From contig JAGOBX010000119.1 of NCBI GenBank assembly GCA_017999075.1, positions 1-8,932 on the forward strand: a DNA stretch of 8,932 bases, in the 5' to 3' direction. The notes beneath the pieces are model-generated. The model had not been told where the DNA came from. It was given only the letters and a program-made list of their open reading frames with translations, and did no database searches. Positions 6,976-8,932 of this stretch are shown here, in pieces. How positions within the stretch are numbered: the stretch's first letter is position 1; each line of letters begins with the position of its first letter. The translations under genes were made by a program, and so were the position numbers. Source of the DNA: Candidatus Babelota bacterium. Lineage in GTDB: Bacteria > JAGOBX01.

Positions 6976-7928
6976 ACAGCGCCAAGTTCCATTTCAAGTT
7001 TTTCAAATCGTGATTCTATAAGTTTAACCAAATTTCCGTTTACAAAAAGTTTATCGTTTTTGTCTCCTGTGTATGAATGAATTTTTATTAAATTTTCCGA
7101 TGGAATTACGGTGTAATTATCATCAATAACAATAATTTTAGAAAGAATATATTCAGGAAGACTAAGGCGTTTAACTATGTATTGTAAATTTTTTTTATCG
7201 TATAAAGTAAAACTATTATCAAAATAATAATCAAAATATTCCGATATTCCACAAGATTTTACAGTATGATAAATATAATCAATATCGCTCCTCGAAAAAA
7301 TACACAAAATATAATTTTGCTTTAATCCGGCCAGGAATTCTGTTGTGTTAGGTCTTAAGTATGCTGAAACATTTTCATCAGTATAATCCGGATTTACCAG
7401 AGTTCCGTCTAAATCAAAAACCAATATTTTTTTTTTTGATTTTAACTTTTGAATTTTTTCCTGATATTCGATCGTGATTTCAGCTATAGTAACTTTATGC
7501 AATTCTTCGTTTTTAATTAGTTCCGCCAGTATTTCCTGAATAGCGTTGTACCCTTTAAATTTTTCTTTTAATTTTCTATAAAATTCAATTGTTTTATTTT
7601 CTTCTGCTATTGCAAATTTTATGAGCTGATCTATATTTTTTATTTGAGTTGATTCAACTAATTTAAAATTTGATTCAAGGCGTAAAATATGCTGAACTAA
7701 TGCGTCAGGTTTAAAAACAGTATTGTTGAAAATATTTTTTGAAATACATTTAATATAATCTATATGTTTTTTTTCTTCATCAGCAAGCCTATTCAAGATT
7801 TGTTTCAAGCTGCTTATAGGAGTTAAACCTGAAAGATGTTTATAAAATTCAAATGACTTGAATTCGTTTTCAATTGAATTAATCAAAAGATTATAAAGCA
7901 ATTTCAATTCTTTATCCGTAAAGCTCAT
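6972..7928 (-). CDS. Fusion of rubrerythrin-like diiron domain and FCP1/NIF-type HAD phosphatase
   Basis: A 318-residue soluble protein in two parts. Residues 1-155 are a four-helix ferritin-like domain with the full rubrerythrin ligand set: E22 (E-x6-Y29), E52xxH55, E110 (E-x6-Y117) and E141xxH144, so it should bind two irons (peroxide or O2 reduction, or sensing). Residues 167-305 are an aspartate-nucleophile HAD domain: DLDGT (D172, D174), S212 in FSRSD, K246 in KKNL, and IVIDD (D269, D270), with the spacing and the PSENLIKI block of the FCP1/NLI-interacting family, which dephosphorylates proteins or small phosphoesters. Rubrerythrin's C-terminal rubredoxin domain is absent. The linker contains 11 consecutive A on the coding strand (7437-7427). 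The gene starts 17 bases after the prepilin peptidase stop, lacks an SD, and overlaps the DUF4175 gene. Substrate and biological role are unknown. Confidence 0.85.
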   Translation of the reverse strand: MSFTDKELKLLYNLLINSIENEFKSFEFYKHLSGLTPISSLKQILNRLADEEKKHIDYIKCISKNIFNNTVFKPDALVQHILRLESNFKLVESTQIKNIDQLIKFAIAEENKTIEFYRKLKEKFKGYNAIQEILAELIKNEELHKVTIAEITIEYQEKIQKLKSKKKILVFDLDGTLVNPDYTDENVSAYLRPNTTEFLAGLKQNYILCIFSRSDIDYIYHTVKSCGISEYFDYYFDNSFTLYDKKNLQYIVKRLSLPEYILSKIIVIDDNYTVIPSENLIKIHSYTGDKNDKLFVNGNLVKLIESRFEKLEMELGAV

Positions 7929-7945
7929 ATTTTAAATATATATTA

Positions 7946-8815
7946 TTAAAAAAACATTGAATTTAAGTTTACATACCACGATATAAATTCAGAACCAAGC
8001 AGAAAAGATAAAATTCCTGAAACACAAATAGCCGGAGCAAATGGTATTTGATCTTTTGTACCTTTTTTTTGAATTATCATAGCAGGTAATGCAAACAAAA
8101 TGCCTATTACAAACGAAAAGAATACCATGAATAATGCTATTTTCCATCCTAGAAACGCGCCTATTCCAGCTGCTAACTTTACATCTCCAAAACCAAAAGC
8201 TTCTATTCCTTTTCTTGAATAATAAAATTCTGCAGCGATAAAAATAAATAAAAATATTCCACCTGCAACAGCTATTCCTGACAATGAATTTAATAATGGT
8301 TTATACCACTCTCCAATAAATATGTGGTATAATTCCGGATGATTTAACGGATAAAAATTAAATAAAGAAAAAATAGGTCCTGCAATTATAAGTCCTATTG
8401 AAAATCTATCAGGAATAATAAAATGATCAATATCAATAAATGTAACGATAATCATTACACAACTGAATGCCGCAAAAATAATTGAATCTGCAGGATGGGT
8501 TGTAATATCAAAAAATTTTACCGCAGCAACAAACATTATCGCTGTCAATAATTCAATTAAAAAATATCTTGGCGAAATTTCAGTTTTACAATAACGACAT
8601 TTTCCAAGCAATAATACATAACTCAGCAAAGGCGTTAAATCCGAAGCTTTTAAAATGGTTCCACATTTAGGACATCTGGACCGGTCTAAACCTATAGGTT
8701 TATTTTCAGGTATTCGTAAAATGCAGACATTTAAAAAACTCCCTACTGAAGCTCCAAATATAAAAGCCGTAAAATAAATTAAATCACCGAACATATTAAT
8801 TTCATCTGCAATCAT
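7946..8815 (-). CDS. Type IV prepilin peptidase/N-methyltransferase (A24A family)
   Basis: Inner-membrane aspartic protease that cleaves the leader of type IV pilins or type II secretion pseudopilins and methylates the new N-terminus. With the ATG at 8815 it is 289 residues, normal for the family. It shows the N-terminal GASVGSFLNVCILRIP block, the cytoplasmic methyltransferase-associated loop with two zinc-type CxxC pairs (C48/C51, C73/C76) and PRYFLIEL, then the catalytic motifs FIDIDHFIIPD (127-136 region) and GFGDVKL (D211), among about eight membrane helices. The frame stays open to a TTG at 8908, but that lies upstream of the likely promoter and adds residues the family lacks; the ATG at 8794 is an alternative start. 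No SD is evident. No pilin or secretion genes lie beside it; it is first in an operon with the diiron-HAD fusion. A symbol such as pilD or gspO cannot be chosen from context. Confidence 0.93.
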   Translation of the reverse strand: MIADEINMFGDLIYFTAFIFGASVGSFLNVCILRIPENKPIGLDRSRCPKCGTILKASDLTPLLSYVLLLGKCRYCKTEISPRYFLIELLTAIMFVAAVKFFDITTHPADSIIFAAFSCVMIIVTFIDIDHFIIPDRFSIGLIIAGPIFSLFNFYPLNHPELYHIFIGEWYKPLLNSLSGIAVAGGIFLFIFIAAEFYYSRKGIEAFGFGDVKLAAGIGAFLGWKIALFMVFFSFVIGILFALPAMIIQKKGTKDQIPFAPAICVSGILSFLLGSEFISWYVNLNSMFF

Positions 8816-8821
8816 ATTTTT

Positions 8822-8850
8822 ATTATATTTAAAAAGAATATATTTTTCAA
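8822..8850 (-). promoter_or_regulatory. Alternative sigma-70-type promoter close to the prepilin peptidase start
   Basis: The - strand reads TTGAAA (8850-8845), 17 bases, then TATAAT (8827-8822). Initiation would fall near 8815, giving a leaderless message from the ATG at 8815 or a short leader for the ATG at 8794. Weaker than the upstream candidate. Confidence 0.3.
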
Positions 8851-8876
8851 GAAAAAACAAAAATAATTCTATTTTT

Positions 8877-8904
8877 ATTATAGAATACAAATTTAATTTG
8901 ACAA
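8877..8904 (-). promoter_or_regulatory. Sigma-70-type promoter of the prepilin peptidase operon
   Basis: The - strand reads TTGTCA (8904-8899), 16 bases, then TATAAT (8882-8877), a near-perfect housekeeping promoter. Transcription would start near 8870, about 55 bases before the ATG at 8815. Such matches arise readily by chance in AT-rich DNA, but the position before the first gene of the operon supports it. Confidence 0.55.
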
Positions 8905-8932
8905 ACAAAATAAAATCAGATAAACTTTATAC

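Noticed and set aside
8816-8908. Longer prepilin peptidase starting at the TTG at 8908
   Set aside because: The extra 31 residues are not typical of the family, the TTG has no SD, and the best promoter lies downstream of it; the ATG at 8815 or 8794 fits better.

Overview
The window is a very AT-rich stretch of bacterial chromosome with seven protein genes and no rRNA, tRNA, CRISPR array or intact transposon that I can see. A prepilin peptidase, a Wzx-type flippase and a DUF4175-type membrane protein suggest a Gram-negative-type cell envelope. A near-consensus sigma-28 promoter in front of a small protein with a flagellin-like tail suggests a motile organism. I cannot name the phylum with confidence. 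Most genes lack a convincing Shine-Dalgarno sequence; the small sigma-28-linked gene is the clear exception.

Layout. On the + strand (1-2826) lie the 3' end of infB (translation initiation factor IF-2), interrupted by an in-frame TAA at 91-93, then a YfcE-like metallophosphoesterase, then a Wzx/MATE-like polysaccharide flippase. A long AT-rich hairpin (2819-2875) starts at the flippase stop codon and probably ends this transcript. On the - strand come two units. The first is a 95-residue protein (3312-3025) with a strong SD, a sigma-28-type promoter (3392-3365) and its own candidate terminator (2981-2939). The second is a three-gene operon read from about 8870 down to 3655: prepilin peptidase, then a fusion of a rubrerythrin-like diiron domain with an FCP1/NIF-type HAD phosphatase, then a 1106-residue DUF4175-family membrane/coiled-coil protein. 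The last two genes overlap by ATGA, so they are probably translationally coupled. The gap 3313-3654 holds the sigma-28 promoter and a GC-richer patch with 13-bp tandem repeats and short hairpins.

How the genes fit together. The + strand genes join a translation factor to envelope polysaccharide export, with no obvious functional link. The - strand operon combines a pilin/pseudopilin-processing enzyme with two proteins of unknown task. The most novel items are the diiron-HAD fusion coupled to the DUF4175 protein and the small sigma-28-linked protein that mimics the flagellin C-terminus. The infB stop lies in a cluster of changes within one of the protein's most conserved motifs and is more likely a consensus error than biology, but it needs checking.
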